DNA from: Caballeronia grimmiae
GTDB lineage: Bacteria; Pseudomonadota; Gammaproteobacteria; Burkholderiales; Burkholderiaceae
Assembly (NCBI RefSeq): GCF_000698555.1
Contig: NZ_JFHE01000044.1
Coordinates: forward strand, 1 to 41,204
Direction of reading: 5' to 3'
Length of the DNA stretch: 41,204 nt
Shown: one piece after another, positions 10,542 through 18,402 of the stretch
How positions within the stretch are numbered: the first letter of the stretch is position 1
Layout: every line of letters begins with the position of its first letter
Position numbers and translations under genes: made by a program
Notes under the pieces: model-generated
Databases searched by the model: none
What the model saw: only the letters and a program-made list of their open reading frames with translations
What the model was told of the DNA's origin: nothing

Positions 10542-11336
10542 ATGAAGACCCCACGCATGAAGACGATGAAGACCGCCGCCGCACTCGCCCTGATGGCGGC
10601 GAGCACGATGGCGATGGCCAAGGAATGGAGCACGATCCGCGTCGGCGTCGATCCGACTTATCCGCCGTTCGAGTCGGTGACGAAAGACGGCGCCGTGCAG
10701 GGCTTCGACATCGACCTCGGCAACGCGCTGTGCGCGAAGCTGAAGGCGAAGTGTGTGTGGGTGCAGAGCAGCTTCGATGGCCTGATTCCCGGATTGCAGG
10801 CGCGCAAGTTCGACGTCATTCTTTCGTCGATGGCCGCGAACGAGAAGCGTCGTCAGCAGATCGACTTCACCGAGCGGCTGTATCGCAACCAGACGCGCTT
10901 GATCGCGAAGGAAAGCGCGCATCTGCTGCCCGAGGCGTCGAAGCTCGCGGGCAAGCGCGTGGCCGTCGAGCAAGGCACGGTGCAGGAAACGTACGCACGC
11001 GAGAAGTGGGCGGCATCGGGCGTGGACGTGGTCGCCTATCCGAGCTATGACCAGGCCTATGCGGACCTGACGGCGGGCCGTGTCGACGCCGTGCTGATGG
11101 ACGCCGTGCAAGGCAAGCTCGGCTTTCTGGCGACGCCGGCGGGCAAGGGCTTTGCATTCGCGGGCGATGTCGTCTATGACCCGAAGATCATGGGCGACGG
11201 CGATGCCGCCGGCGTGCGCAAATCGGACCCCGACCTTCGCGATGCGTTGAATGGCGCGATTGCGGACATCCTGCGCGATGGGACGTATCGCAAGATCGAG
11301 GCGAAGTACTTCGATTTCGACATGTACGGAAAGTAA
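10542..11336 (+). CDS. ABC transporter periplasmic binding protein for polar/basic amino acids or opines
   Basis: A 264-residue exported solute-binding protein of the lysine-arginine-ornithine/histidine/opine group. The signal peptide MKTPRMKTMK plus a hydrophobic stretch is probably cut after AMA (residue 26). The mature protein opens with the family signature VGVDPTYPPFE and GFDIDLGNALC. The ATG at 10542 follows a GGAG ribosome site; an upstream in-frame ATG at 10497 would extend the signal peptide improbably. It is probably co-transcribed with the dehydrogenase, suggesting that its ligand is the enzyme's substrate. No permease or ATPase gene follows: the next gene is a convergent MFS transporter, so its membrane partners lie elsewhere. 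Confidence 0.88.
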   Translation: MKTPRMKTMKTAAALALMAASTMAMAKEWSTIRVGVDPTYPPFESVTKDGAVQGFDIDLGNALCAKLKAKCVWVQSSFDGLIPGLQARKFDVILSSMAANEKRRQQIDFTERLYRNQTRLIAKESAHLLPEASKLAGKRVAVEQGTVQETYAREKWAASGVDVVAYPSYDQAYADLTAGRVDAVLMDAVQGKLGFLATPAGKGFAFAGDVVYDPKIMGDGDAAGVRKSDPDLRDALNGAIADILRDGTYRKIEAKYFDFDMYGK

Positions 11337-11406
11337 GCGGTTGGCGGTCTTGCGATCCGGTCAGCCGGCTCGCTCGACCGCTTCCCTTTCCCGGCGGGTA
11401 ACCGGC

Positions 11407-12846
11407 CTAATGACACAGCTCTTCGAGACGCTTGCCGTTGGTGCGCGGTCCGAAGACGCCGATGGACACCACGACCACCAGCATGCAGGCGGTAATGCCC
11501 GCGAACACGCCGACCACACCGAAATCCCGCAATAGCGCCGCGATGATGAAGCCCGACATCATCGCGCCGATGCGGCTTGCCGAGTACACCAGTCCATTGG
11601 CGCGGCATCGGATGGCGGTCGGAAAAAGCTCGGCCTGATACGCGTGATAGCACACGGAGATGGTCTGTCCCGCGAGGCTGATGAGCACGCCGAGCGCGAT
11701 CAGCGCCGGCACCGACCGCGCCTGACCGAACGCGATGCCGCTCACGATCACTACGAGCGCGCCGCCGACGATCAGCCACTTGCGCTGGATGCGATCGGCG
11801 TACAGCATCGCCAGCATTGGGCCGACGGGTAGCGCGAACGCGATGATGAACGAATACAACAAGCTCTTCGTGACCGTGATGCCCTGCCCGATCAACAGCG
11901 TCGGCACCCAGTTCGCGAAGCCGTAATAGCCGATCGCCTGACACAAATTGAACACGACGAGCATCACGAAGCGCGACCGGTACGGCGGTTGAAGCAGCTC
12001 CGCGAACGACGCGCGCCGATGCACCGGCTGCTCGACCACCGGCAACGGCGGCGGCAATGGTTCCTTCGCTTGCCGCGCGACGATCGATTCGATATCGCGC
12101 ACGATCGCATCGGCCTTCTCGGGCTGTCCGTGCGAGGCGAGCCATCGCGGACTTTCCGGCACCGAGCGGCGGATGAACCACACGAGCACCGCACCCGCCG
12201 ATCCCGCGAGCACCACGACGCGCCATCCGTCGATACCGAACACGGTCGTCGGCACGAGCCAGTACGACAGGATCGCGGCCACCGGCGCGGCGGCGAACAT
12301 CACCATCTGATTGAAGGCCATCGCGCGGCCGCGCATGTGCTGCGGCACGAGTTCGGTCACGTAGCTGTCGATGGTGATGATCTCCACGCCCACCCCGATG
12401 CCCGTGATGAAGCGCCAGAGAATGACCGCTTCCGGCGTCGTCTGAACCGCCATGATCGCGGAGCCGATCGAGTACCACAGCAGGGAGACGGTGAACACGG
12501 CGCGGCGGCCGTATCGGTCCGGCAGCCAGCCGAAACAGAACGTGCCGACGAACAGGCCGGCGAACGTCGCCGCGATGAATCCGGCAATGCCGGTGAAGCC
12601 GAAGAACGAATGAGTCGTCGTGGCGAGCAGGCCGCTCTTCGCCATGCCCGGCGCGATATAGCCCGTGAAAATCAGATCGTAGATTTCGAAGAAGCCGCCG
12701 AGCGAGATCAGCAGCACGAGCATCCAGAGATGCCGCGTGATCGGCAGGCGATCCATGCGCGCCGAGATTTCCGCGCCCGGCTGATTGCCGACGCGCACAT
12801 TGGGTGTGACGAGCGGGGGACTGCCCGCGGTGACGGTCTGCTGCAT
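11407..12846 (-). CDS. MFS transporter, sugar/metabolite-proton symporter type
   Basis: A 479-residue inner-membrane major facilitator protein with about 12 hydrophobic segments. It carries family signatures DRYGRR after TM2, PESPRWLASHG in the central loop and YQAELFPTAIRCRANGLVYS near TM10-11, as in sugar/metabolite-H+ symporters of the SV2/aromatic-acid type. A strong AGGAG precedes the ATG. It lies 80 bases after the hexapeptide gene on the same strand, so it may be the last gene of the CoA-transferase/lyase operon and import an organic acid for it. The substrate is inference. Confidence 0.87.
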   Translation of the reverse strand: MQQTVTAGSPPLVTPNVRVGNQPGAEISARMDRLPITRHLWMLVLLISLGGFFEIYDLIFTGYIAPGMAKSGLLATTTHSFFGFTGIAGFIAATFAGLFVGTFCFGWLPDRYGRRAVFTVSLLWYSIGSAIMAVQTTPEAVILWRFITGIGVGVEIITIDSYVTELVPQHMRGRAMAFNQMVMFAAAPVAAILSYWLVPTTVFGIDGWRVVVLAGSAGAVLVWFIRRSVPESPRWLASHGQPEKADAIVRDIESIVARQAKEPLPPPLPVVEQPVHRRASFAELLQPPYRSRFVMLVVFNLCQAIGYYGFANWVPTLLIGQGITVTKSLLYSFIIAFALPVGPMLAMLYADRIQRKWLIVGGALVVIVSGIAFGQARSVPALIALGVLISLAGQTISVCYHAYQAELFPTAIRCRANGLVYSASRIGAMMSGFIIAALLRDFGVVGVFAGITACMLVVVVSIGVFGPRTNGKRLEELCH

Positions 12847-12926
12847 GTGTGTCTCCTGATCTTCATGATGCCGGCGGCTCGTCTTGCTGCGAGCCTGCCG
12901 GGACGCTTGACTGGAATCGTGCTGCT

Positions 12927-13451
12927 TTAAGCGGTCTGGTCGAGCTCCCGCCGATACTTCTCCGCGCGCGCGGCATAATCCGCCGCATTGGACGCGAGAC
13001 TTCCGATCTGCTCATCCGTCAGTTCGCGCACCACTTTCGCGGGCGCACCGAGAATCAGCGAGCGGTCCGGAAACGTCTTTCCTTCAGTGACGACCGCGCC
13101 GGCGCCGACGAGACAGTGCTTGCCGATGACCGCGCCGTTCATCACGATCGCTTGAATGCCGATGAGCGAGCCATCGCCGATGGTGCAGCCGTGCAGCATC
13201 GCCTGATGCCCGATGCTGACGTTCTCGCCGATCCTCATGGGATAGCCGGGGTCGGTGTGCAACACGGCGCCGTCCTGCACGTTGCTGCCTGCGCCGATTT
13301 TAATTACTTCGTTATCCGCACGAATCACCGCGTTGAACCAGACGCTCGCGCGCTCATGCAGCGCCGCGTTGCCGATCACGACCGCCTGCGGCGCAACCCA
13401 TGCCGATTCGGCCAGTTGCGGCTTGCCGTTGCTCAATCCGTAGCAGCTCAT
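12927..13451 (-). CDS. Gamma-carbonic-anhydrase-like hexapeptide-repeat protein (CaiE/PaaY/YrdA type)
   Basis: A 174-residue left-handed beta-helix protein built from hexapeptide repeats (VVIGNAALHERASVWFNAVIRAD and on). H65, H82 and H87 match the three zinc ligands of gamma carbonic anhydrases. Relatives CaiE and PaaY sit in CoA-ester pathways, and PaaY is a thioesterase that clears dead-end CoA adducts. The start codon overlaps the stop of the upstream CoA-transferase gene (ATGA), and a caiB-caiE pairing of this kind is known. A CoA-ester housekeeping role is therefore more likely than bulk carbonic anhydrase activity, but this is inference. Confidence 0.83.
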   Translation of the reverse strand: MSCYGLSNGKPQLAESAWVAPQAVVIGNAALHERASVWFNAVIRADNEVIKIGAGSNVQDGAVLHTDPGYPMRIGENVSIGHQAMLHGCTIGDGSLIGIQAIVMNGAVIGKHCLVGAGAVVTEGKTFPDRSLILGAPAKVVRELTDEQIGSLASNAADYAARAEKYRRELDQTA

Positions 13452-14599
13452 GCCGTCACCCGGCTCTTGATGCGCGACAGCACCTCTTGCGTGTGCTCGC
13501 CGACGCGGGCCAGCGCCTGACGCACGCCCGGACGGCGGCCGCCCATCGTGATCGGCAACAGGACGACATCGGTCGTATCGCCATCGTCGGTCTGCATCGG
13601 CGCGAGGCCGCCGCTCGCTTTCAGATGCGGATCGTCGAGTAACTGGTCGGGCCGCACGATCGGCGCATACGGAATGCCGGCCGCTTCGAGCTTCGGCGCA
13701 AGCTCGCCGACGTGTCGATCCTTCAGGATCGCGCCGAGACACGCGAGCAGTTCGGGCCGCACCGCGACGCGCATCGCGTTGTTGGCGAAGCGCGGCTCGG
13801 CCGCGATGTCCGGACGCGCGAGCACATCGCACAGCGTGACGAACTGCTTGTCGCTGACCGCGCCGATGAACAACTGCTCGCCATCGGCCAGCGTGAACAC
13901 GTCGTAGACGCTCCACGCGGAGACGCGTGCGGGCATCGGCGGCGGCGCTTCGCCGGTCATCGCGTATTGCTGCATGTGTTGCGCGGAGAGGAACACGCAG
14001 TTCTCGAAGAGCGCGCTCTGCACTTCCTGGCCGCGTCCCGTGAAGTCGCGTTCGCGCAGCGCGGCAAGCACGCCGATGGCGCCGAACATGCCGCCCATGA
14101 TGTCGTTCACCGATGTCCCCGCGCGCAGCGGCCGTCCGACCGGGCCGGTCATGTATGAAAGGCCGCCCATCATCTGCACGACTTCGTCAAGCGCGAGGCG
14201 CTTTTCGTAAGGGCCGGGCAGAAAGCCCTTGTGCGATACATAGATGAGCGCGGGATAGCGCCGGCTGAGCGTGCCGTAATCGAGGCCGAGCTTCTCCATG
14301 AGACCGGGACGGAAATTTTCGAGCACCACGTCGCAGGTGCCGACCAGTTCCGTCGCGGTTTCACGGCCCTCCGGCGTGTTGATGTCGATCACGACGCTCT
14401 TCTTGTTGCGATTGAACGACCGGAAGAAGCCGATGCCGAGCCCCGGCAGCGTGCGTGTCTTGTCGCCGCCGGGCGGCTCGATCTTGATCACTTCGGCGCC
14501 GAGATCGGCGAGGATCATGCCGCACGTCGGTCCCATGACCATGTGCGTGAATTCGACGACGCGCACGCCGTCGAGCGGAAGTCTTGCATTCGAAGTCAT
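13448..14599 (-). CDS. Family III (CaiB/BaiF/formyl-CoA transferase) CoA-transferase
   Basis: A 383-residue class III CoA-transferase. The N-terminal LPLDGVRVVEFTHMVMGP, LADLGAEVIKIEPP and LENFRPG motifs are typical. D166 in SVNDIMGG aligns with the catalytic aspartate of formyl-CoA transferase (about 169). It would load CoA from a donor acyl-CoA onto a carboxylic acid. The upstream lyase ends ten bases before this start and the hexapeptide gene overlaps its stop, so the three genes make one operon. With an HMG-CoA-lyase-like partner, a branched dicarboxylate such as 3-hydroxy-3-methylglutarate or citramalate is a reasonable guess. Confidence 0.88.
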   Translation of the reverse strand: MTSNARLPLDGVRVVEFTHMVMGPTCGMILADLGAEVIKIEPPGGDKTRTLPGLGIGFFRSFNRNKKSVVIDINTPEGRETATELVGTCDVVLENFRPGLMEKLGLDYGTLSRRYPALIYVSHKGFLPGPYEKRLALDEVVQMMGGLSYMTGPVGRPLRAGTSVNDIMGGMFGAIGVLAALRERDFTGRGQEVQSALFENCVFLSAQHMQQYAMTGEAPPPMPARVSAWSVYDVFTLADGEQLFIGAVSDKQFVTLCDVLARPDIAAEPRFANNAMRVAVRPELLACLGAILKDRHVGELAPKLEAAGIPYAPIVRPDQLLDDPHLKASGGLAPMQTDDGDTTDVVLLPITMGGRRPGVRQALARVGEHTQEVLSRIKSRVTA

Positions 14600-14609
14600 G
14601 TGGAAAGCC

Positions 14610-15560
14610 TCAGGCGGTCAGCGCGGCGCTCGCCGCATGTTGCGCAAATGATTTGGGAAGACCGGCACGCCACAGCGCGCCGTGCAGGGTTTCGCCTTCG
14701 AGCCATTGCGCCACTTTCTCGCGCAGCGCAAGCAAGCCGCTTATGTCGATGCCGGTTTCGATGCCCATGTCGGCCAGCATGAAGGCGAGGTCCTCGCTCG
14801 ATGCGTTGCCGCTCGCGCCCGGCGCGTGCGGGCATCCGCCGATGCCAGCGAGCGTCGCATCGAAACGCGCGACGCCCGTTTCGAGCGCGGCGTACACGTT
14901 GGCGAGCGCAAGGCCGCGCGTGTCGTGAAAGTGGCCGCACCAGAAGCGTTCGCCGGCAATGCGGCGCGCCTTCTCGAACAGATCGCGAACGGCGCGCGGT
15001 CCCGCATAGCCGACGGTATCGGCGATGCTCACGCGATCCGCGCCTGCATCGAGCAAAGCCTGCATGCAGCGCAGCACTTCGCTTTCTTCGACGCGTCCCT
15101 GGATCGTGCAGCCGAACGCCGTGCCGATGCCGCCTTCGATCAACGTCTTCGCGCCCGAGGCATCGCGGGCGGCGCGGATGCGCGCCACTTCCGCGACCAC
15201 TTCATCGGGCGTCTTGCGCAGATTCGCGAGGCTGTGCTCGCGGCTCGCCGAAAGCGGCACGAGCAGCAAATCGGCTTGCGTCTCGAACGCGCGTTCCGCG
15301 CCTCTCAGGTTCGGCACGAGCACGGAAACGAAAAGCCCGGGCAGTGTCTTCGCGAAAGCGACGAGCTCGGCGGTATCGGCAAGCTGGGGCAAGAGGCGCG
15401 CGGGCACGAACGAGCCGACTTCGATCTCGCGCTGCCCGGCCTGGTAGGCGTCGCGAATCCATTCGCGCTTGCGTTGCGTCGGCAGAACCCGCTGAATGCT
15501 TTGCAGGCCGTCGCGCAAGCCGACTTCGCGTATCGCCGCGTCAGTGGGGAACAAGGGCAT
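14610..15560 (-). CDS. Hydroxymethylglutaryl-CoA lyase family protein
   Basis: A 316-residue TIM-barrel lyase of the HMG-CoA lyase family. It shows REVGLRDGLQ at 11-20 (catalytic D17), the metal-binding GHFHD with H210 and H212, and GGCPHAPGASGN with C243 and N252, all in the family order. Such enzymes cleave 3-hydroxy-3-methylglutaryl-CoA to acetoacetate and acetyl-CoA, or cleave related 3-hydroxyacyl-CoAs. It is the first gene of a minus-strand operon with a CoA-transferase. The divergent LysR gene starts 132 bases away and probably controls it. The exact acyl-CoA cannot be told from sequence. Confidence 0.87.
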   Translation of the reverse strand: MPLFPTDAAIREVGLRDGLQSIQRVLPTQRKREWIRDAYQAGQREIEVGSFVPARLLPQLADTAELVAFAKTLPGLFVSVLVPNLRGAERAFETQADLLLVPLSASREHSLANLRKTPDEVVAEVARIRAARDASGAKTLIEGGIGTAFGCTIQGRVEESEVLRCMQALLDAGADRVSIADTVGYAGPRAVRDLFEKARRIAGERFWCGHFHDTRGLALANVYAALETGVARFDATLAGIGGCPHAPGASGNASSEDLAFMLADMGIETGIDISGLLALREKVAQWLEGETLHGALWRAGLPKSFAQHAASAALTA

Positions 15561-15659
15561 GAGCCGTCTCCGTGTTAGCGCCGGTCATCGTGTCGCCGGC
15601 GTTGTGCTAACTTTAGACCTTCCGCCGCGGCTCAGAAGCGGTATGTTGGAAGCGTTGTG

Positions 15660-15674
15660 ATTCCGAACCGGAAT
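15660..15674. promoter_or_regulatory. LysR operator candidate ATTCCG-AAC-CGGAAT
   Basis: A perfect 6+6 inverted repeat with a 3-base spacer that also fits the T-N11-A rule (T15661 to A15673). It sits in the gap between the lyase operon and the divergent LysR gene, 18 bases before the LysR start. This is the best dyad in the gap and the likely binding site of the adjacent regulator. Confidence 0.6.
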
Positions 15675-15692
15675 GTCTAAAAGGAAACGTCC

Positions 15693-16601
15693 GTGCGCGA
15701 TATCGACCTGAAGACGCTGCGCCTGTTCGTCGCCGTATGCGATCACCGCAACATCGCGCGGGCGGCGGAGGAGCAGCATATCGAGCCGTCCGCGATCAGC
15801 AAGCGCATCGCGCAGCTCGAAGCCGACCTCGGCGTGCCGCTGCTGTCGCGCTCGCGGCGCGGCGTCGAGCCGACCGGCGCAGGCATCGCGCTGCTCGAAC
15901 ACGCGCGCAACGTGCTGTTCACGCTCGATCGCATCGGCAGCGACGTCGCGGCGTTCGGCAGCGGGCTGCGCGGGCGCGTGAGCATTTGCGCGTCGGCGTC
16001 GGCGATGGCGGAAGCCTTGCTCGACGATATCGCCGCGTTCATGCGCGAGCCGGCGAACGCGAACATTCGGGTCGATGTGGAGGAAAGGTTATCGACGGAA
16101 CTGGTGCGGCAACTGCGCGAGGGCGCGGCGAGCATCGGCGTCTGCTGGGACAACGTCGATCTTGAAGGCTTGCAGCACGCGCCTTATCGTCAGGACCGGC
16201 TGGCGCTGGCCGTGCATCCCGACCATCCGCTGGCGAACGAAACAAGCCTGAGCTTCGAAGACACGCTCGAGTACGAGCACGTCGGGCTGCTGCCGTCGAC
16301 CGCCGTCCATACGATGTTGAGGCGATCCGCCGCGAGCGCCGGCAAGACGCTCTCGTATCGCGTGATCGTGTCCAGTTTCGATGCCGCGTTTCGCGTCGTC
16401 GCCGCGGGCCTCGGCATCAGCGTCGTGCCGGTGGAAGTGGCGGCGACGTATCAGTCGGTGTTCGGCGTCGCGGTCATTCCGCTCGTCGATGCCTGGGCGG
16501 AACGGCGCTTCGTGGTCTGTTTCAAGGGCTTCGACACGCTGCAGCCGGCGGCTCAAAGGATGGTCGAGCATCTGACGAGCCGGGCGCGGCAAGCGGCCTG
16601 A
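15693..16601 (+). CDS. LysR-family transcriptional regulator
   Basis: A 302-residue LysR protein. The winged helix is at about residues 5-62 (NIARAAEEQHIEPSAISKRIAQLEADLGVPLLSRSRRG), followed by an effector domain. It starts with GTG at 15693 after an AAGGA ribosome site; the nearby ATG at 15673 is in another frame. It is divergent from the lyase/CoA-transferase operon with a dyad between, so it probably activates that operon when the substrate acid or its CoA ester is present. Confidence 0.9.
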   Translation: MRDIDLKTLRLFVAVCDHRNIARAAEEQHIEPSAISKRIAQLEADLGVPLLSRSRRGVEPTGAGIALLEHARNVLFTLDRIGSDVAAFGSGLRGRVSICASASAMAEALLDDIAAFMREPANANIRVDVEERLSTELVRQLREGAASIGVCWDNVDLEGLQHAPYRQDRLALAVHPDHPLANETSLSFEDTLEYEHVGLLPSTAVHTMLRRSAASAGKTLSYRVIVSSFDAAFRVVAAGLGISVVPVEVAATYQSVFGVAVIPLVDAWAERRFVVCFKGFDTLQPAAQRMVEHLTSRARQAA

Positions 16602-16621
16602 GCGCCACCTGCCCGCCCACA

Positions 16622-16636
16622 CTGAGTTCGACTCAG
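16622..16636. terminator. Short hairpin between convergent genes
   Basis: CTGAGT-TCG-ACTCAG forms a short stem in the 31-base gap between the rightward LysR gene and leftward mntP, and it includes the mntP stop codon. It has no T run, so a role as a two-way terminator is only possible. Confidence 0.3.
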
Positions 16637-17202
16637 CTCGTATAACCGAGATGCTGCGCGAGAATCGCGCAGCCGACGCCGATCAGCACCACTCCGCCGA
16701 CGATCTCCGCCCGCTTGCCGATGGTCGCGCCGACGAGCCGGCCGATCATCACACCGACCGTCACCATCAGCATGGTCGCGAAACCGATGGTGGCGGCGGT
16801 CGAGAAGATATCCACGTCGATGAAAGCGAGGCCCGCGCCGACCGCCATCGCATCGATGCTGGTGGCAAAACCGGTGACCGCCAGCACCCAGAACGAATGC
16901 GAGTTGGGCTTCTCGTCCGCGTGTTCGGCGCTGCCGCAACCTTCGCGAATCATGCGCGCACCGAGCAGAAAAAGCAGGCCGAACGCGATCCAGTGATCCC
17001 ACGCGGTGACGTACTGCGCCGCCGTCCGGCCGATCGCCCAGCCGACGAGCGGCGTGATGGCTTCGATGACGCCGAAGATGAGGCCCGTCCGGAGGGCTTC
17101 GGTGACGCGAGGCTTGCGCAGGCTCGCACCCTTGCCGACGGCGGCCGCGAAGGCGTCGGTTGACATGGCGAAGGCGAGGAAGATCGTGGAGGCGAGGTTC
17201 AT
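16633..17202 (-). CDS. mntP: Manganese efflux pump MntP
   Basis: A 189-residue inner-membrane protein with six hydrophobic segments, the standard MntP length. Both halves carry the family's conserved acidic motif, FAMSTDAFAAAVGKG near the start and GFATSIDAMAVGAG after mid-protein. It exports Mn2+ and protects against manganese excess. A yybP-ykoY (manganese) riboswitch lies directly upstream, which supports the call strongly. The ATG at 17202 has no good Shine-Dalgarno and sits after two competing hairpins, consistent with control of translation. Confidence 0.95.
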   Translation of the reverse strand: MNLASTIFLAFAMSTDAFAAAVGKGASLRKPRVTEALRTGLIFGVIEAITPLVGWAIGRTAAQYVTAWDHWIAFGLLFLLGARMIREGCGSAEHADEKPNSHSFWVLAVTGFATSIDAMAVGAGLAFIDVDIFSTAATIGFATMLMVTVGVMIGRLVGATIGKRAEIVGGVVLIGVGCAILAQHLGYTS

Positions 17203-17215
17203 CGAGTAGGGCTCT

Positions 17216-17266
17216 GGTCGGGCAAAGAAACACGACGCAACGCGCCGCCCGACCTGAGGGCGCGTT
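17216..17266 (-). promoter_or_regulatory. Expression platform: two mutually exclusive hairpins before mntP
   Basis: Read on the minus strand, AACGCGCC (17266-17259) pairs perfectly with GGCGCGTT (17246-17239). GGTCGGGC (17254-17247) pairs perfectly with GCCCGACC (17223-17216), next to the start region. Each stem uses bases in the other's loop, so only one should form at a time. This is the layout expected of a riboswitch that switches access to the mntP start, or ends transcription early. Which hairpin is the ligand-bound state is inference. Confidence 0.6.
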
Positions 17267-17269
17267 CCG

Positions 17270-17385
17270 TCGATGGTCTTGCCAACCTTTGATGGCTGCG
17301 CATGCCACGGTCCCTGTGTGCGGACCGAGTGTGTTGACATGCGCGCTTTCCGTGGGACGGAAAGCCGGCTACTCCCCAGCGAGAA
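17270..17385 (-). promoter_or_regulatory. yybP-ykoY manganese riboswitch aptamer
   Basis: On the minus strand the two conserved loops of this class are present: GGGGAGTAGCC (plus 17366-17376 region) and GGCAAGACC (17275-17283). Between them is an 8-base hairpin CTTTCCGT/ACGGAAAG (17346-17364). A nested arm follows, GCGCATG (17344-17338) with CATGCGC (17304-17298), enclosing GTCAACACACTC and a CGGTCC/GGACCG stem. This matches the Mn2+-sensing aptamer known upstream of mntP in proteobacteria. Unusually, the TAG inside GGGGAGTAG is the stop codon of the upstream sigma gene. Confidence 0.9.
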
Positions 17386-18097
17386 GCGAGAGCTTAACAC
17401 GGCCGATAGGCCAGGAGCCGTCATCCGATAGCGTCGACAGCACCTTCGCGACGATGCGATCGCACCGCGCCCCGCCGAACTCGAATACGTCGCGCTCGGC
17501 GAGATCGAAGGCCTGCGCAAGCGATTCGCGCAACAGGCTGCGCGCCCGAAAATGCCGGCTGCGCACCGTCGCTTCGGGAATGTGCAGACATTGCGCGGTC
17601 TCCTCGACGCTCATCTCTTCGATGGAGCGCAGCACGAACACGACGCGAAACAGGTCCGGCAATTCATCGAGCTTGCGTTCGAGCAGCGCGCGCACTTGCG
17701 CACGCGCAAGCGCCTGGTCGGGGGCGTCGTCGTGGGAGCGGGTCGTATCGGCCCGTTCGATGGCGGCGGGCGCATCCACGATCGGAATCACGTTCTGACG
17801 ACGCGCCGAGCGCCGCAATCGCGCGAAGCATTCGTTGAGCACGAGCCGCGACAGCCACGTGAGCAATTGCGAATCACCGCGAAACTGGCTCATCGACCGG
17901 AACGCGTGCAAGTACGCATCCTGCAGCGCGTCCTCCGCTTCGGCCTCGTTGCGCAAGGTGGCGCGCGCCAGCCGATACAGCCGGCGATTATGCCGCCGCA
18001 TCATCGCTTCGAACGCGGTCCGGTCGCCGGCAGCGATGCGGCGCGCGATGGCGAGTTCGTCGTCGGTGGTGTCGGTCGCGGGAATCATCGTCGTCAT
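17369..18097 (-). CDS. ECF-type RNA polymerase sigma factor
   Basis: A 242-residue sigma-70-family ECF factor. Region 2 is at about 26-92 (AFEAMMRRHNRRLYRLARATLRN.EAEDALQDAYLHAF, WLSRLVLNEC). Region 4 is at about 145-195 (LDELPDLFRVVFVLRSIEEMSVEETAQCLHIPEATVRSRHFRARSLLRE). A further ~45-residue tail follows. I start at the ATG at 18097, which overlaps the cupredoxin stop (ATGA); the longer frame to 18226 overlaps the real cupredoxin C-terminus. No anti-sigma gene is adjacent. Its operon mates are a DUF4142 protein and a cupredoxin, suggesting envelope or metal stress. Its last codons lie inside the mntP riboswitch. Confidence 0.9.
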   Translation of the reverse strand: MTTMIPATDTTDDELAIARRIAAGDRTAFEAMMRRHNRRLYRLARATLRNEAEAEDALQDAYLHAFRSMSQFRGDSQLLTWLSRLVLNECFARLRRSARRQNVIPIVDAPAAIERADTTRSHDDAPDQALARAQVRALLERKLDELPDLFRVVFVLRSIEEMSVEETAQCLHIPEATVRSRHFRARSLLRESLAQAFDLAERDVFEFGGARCDRIVAKVLSTLSDDGSWPIGRVKLSLLAGE

Positions 18098-18401
18098 GGC
18101 CGTACGTTGAGGACCGCGTGCATCGCCGGATGCAGCGCGCATGAATAGGCGTAGCGTCCGGCATCGTGCGCCACGTAAATCCACGATGCGTTGCCGCGAT
18201 GCCGTGCGAATCGAACGCTTTGGCATCGGCGGTCGCGGTATGCGGGAACAAGTCCTTGTTGATCCACATCACGCGATCGCCGCGAGCGACCGTCAGCGCG
18301 GGCGGACTAAAGCGCATGCCTTCGATGACGACGACATGCGTCGCCGCAATCGCATCGACGGGCCACGCGAGCGCACTCATCAGCCAGATCAGCAAGCGCA
18401 T
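18094..18401 (-). pseudogene. Cupredoxin (type 1 copper protein), frameshifted
   Basis: Two frames together encode a small exported cupredoxin. The first runs from MRLLIWLMSALAWPVDAIA (signal peptide) through GMRFSPPALTVARGDRVMWINKDLFPHTAT (copper ligand H54). The end, in another frame, reads WIYVAHDAGRYAYSCALHPAMHAVLNVRP with C88, H91 and M94, an amicyanin-like C-x2-H-x2-M site. One extra G in the GCGGC run near 18194-18198 would join them into 102 residues (SHGI-AG-NASWIY). All four copper ligands survive, so this may be a sequencing or assembly error, not decay. Its stop overlaps the sigma gene start, and it begins one base after the DUF4142 stop. Confidence 0.8.
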
Positions 18402-18402
18402 G

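Noticed and set aside
11335..11383. AAGCGGT/ACCGCTT inverted repeat between convergent genes
   Set aside because: Seven-base stem with a 35-base loop and no T run; too weak to call a terminator.
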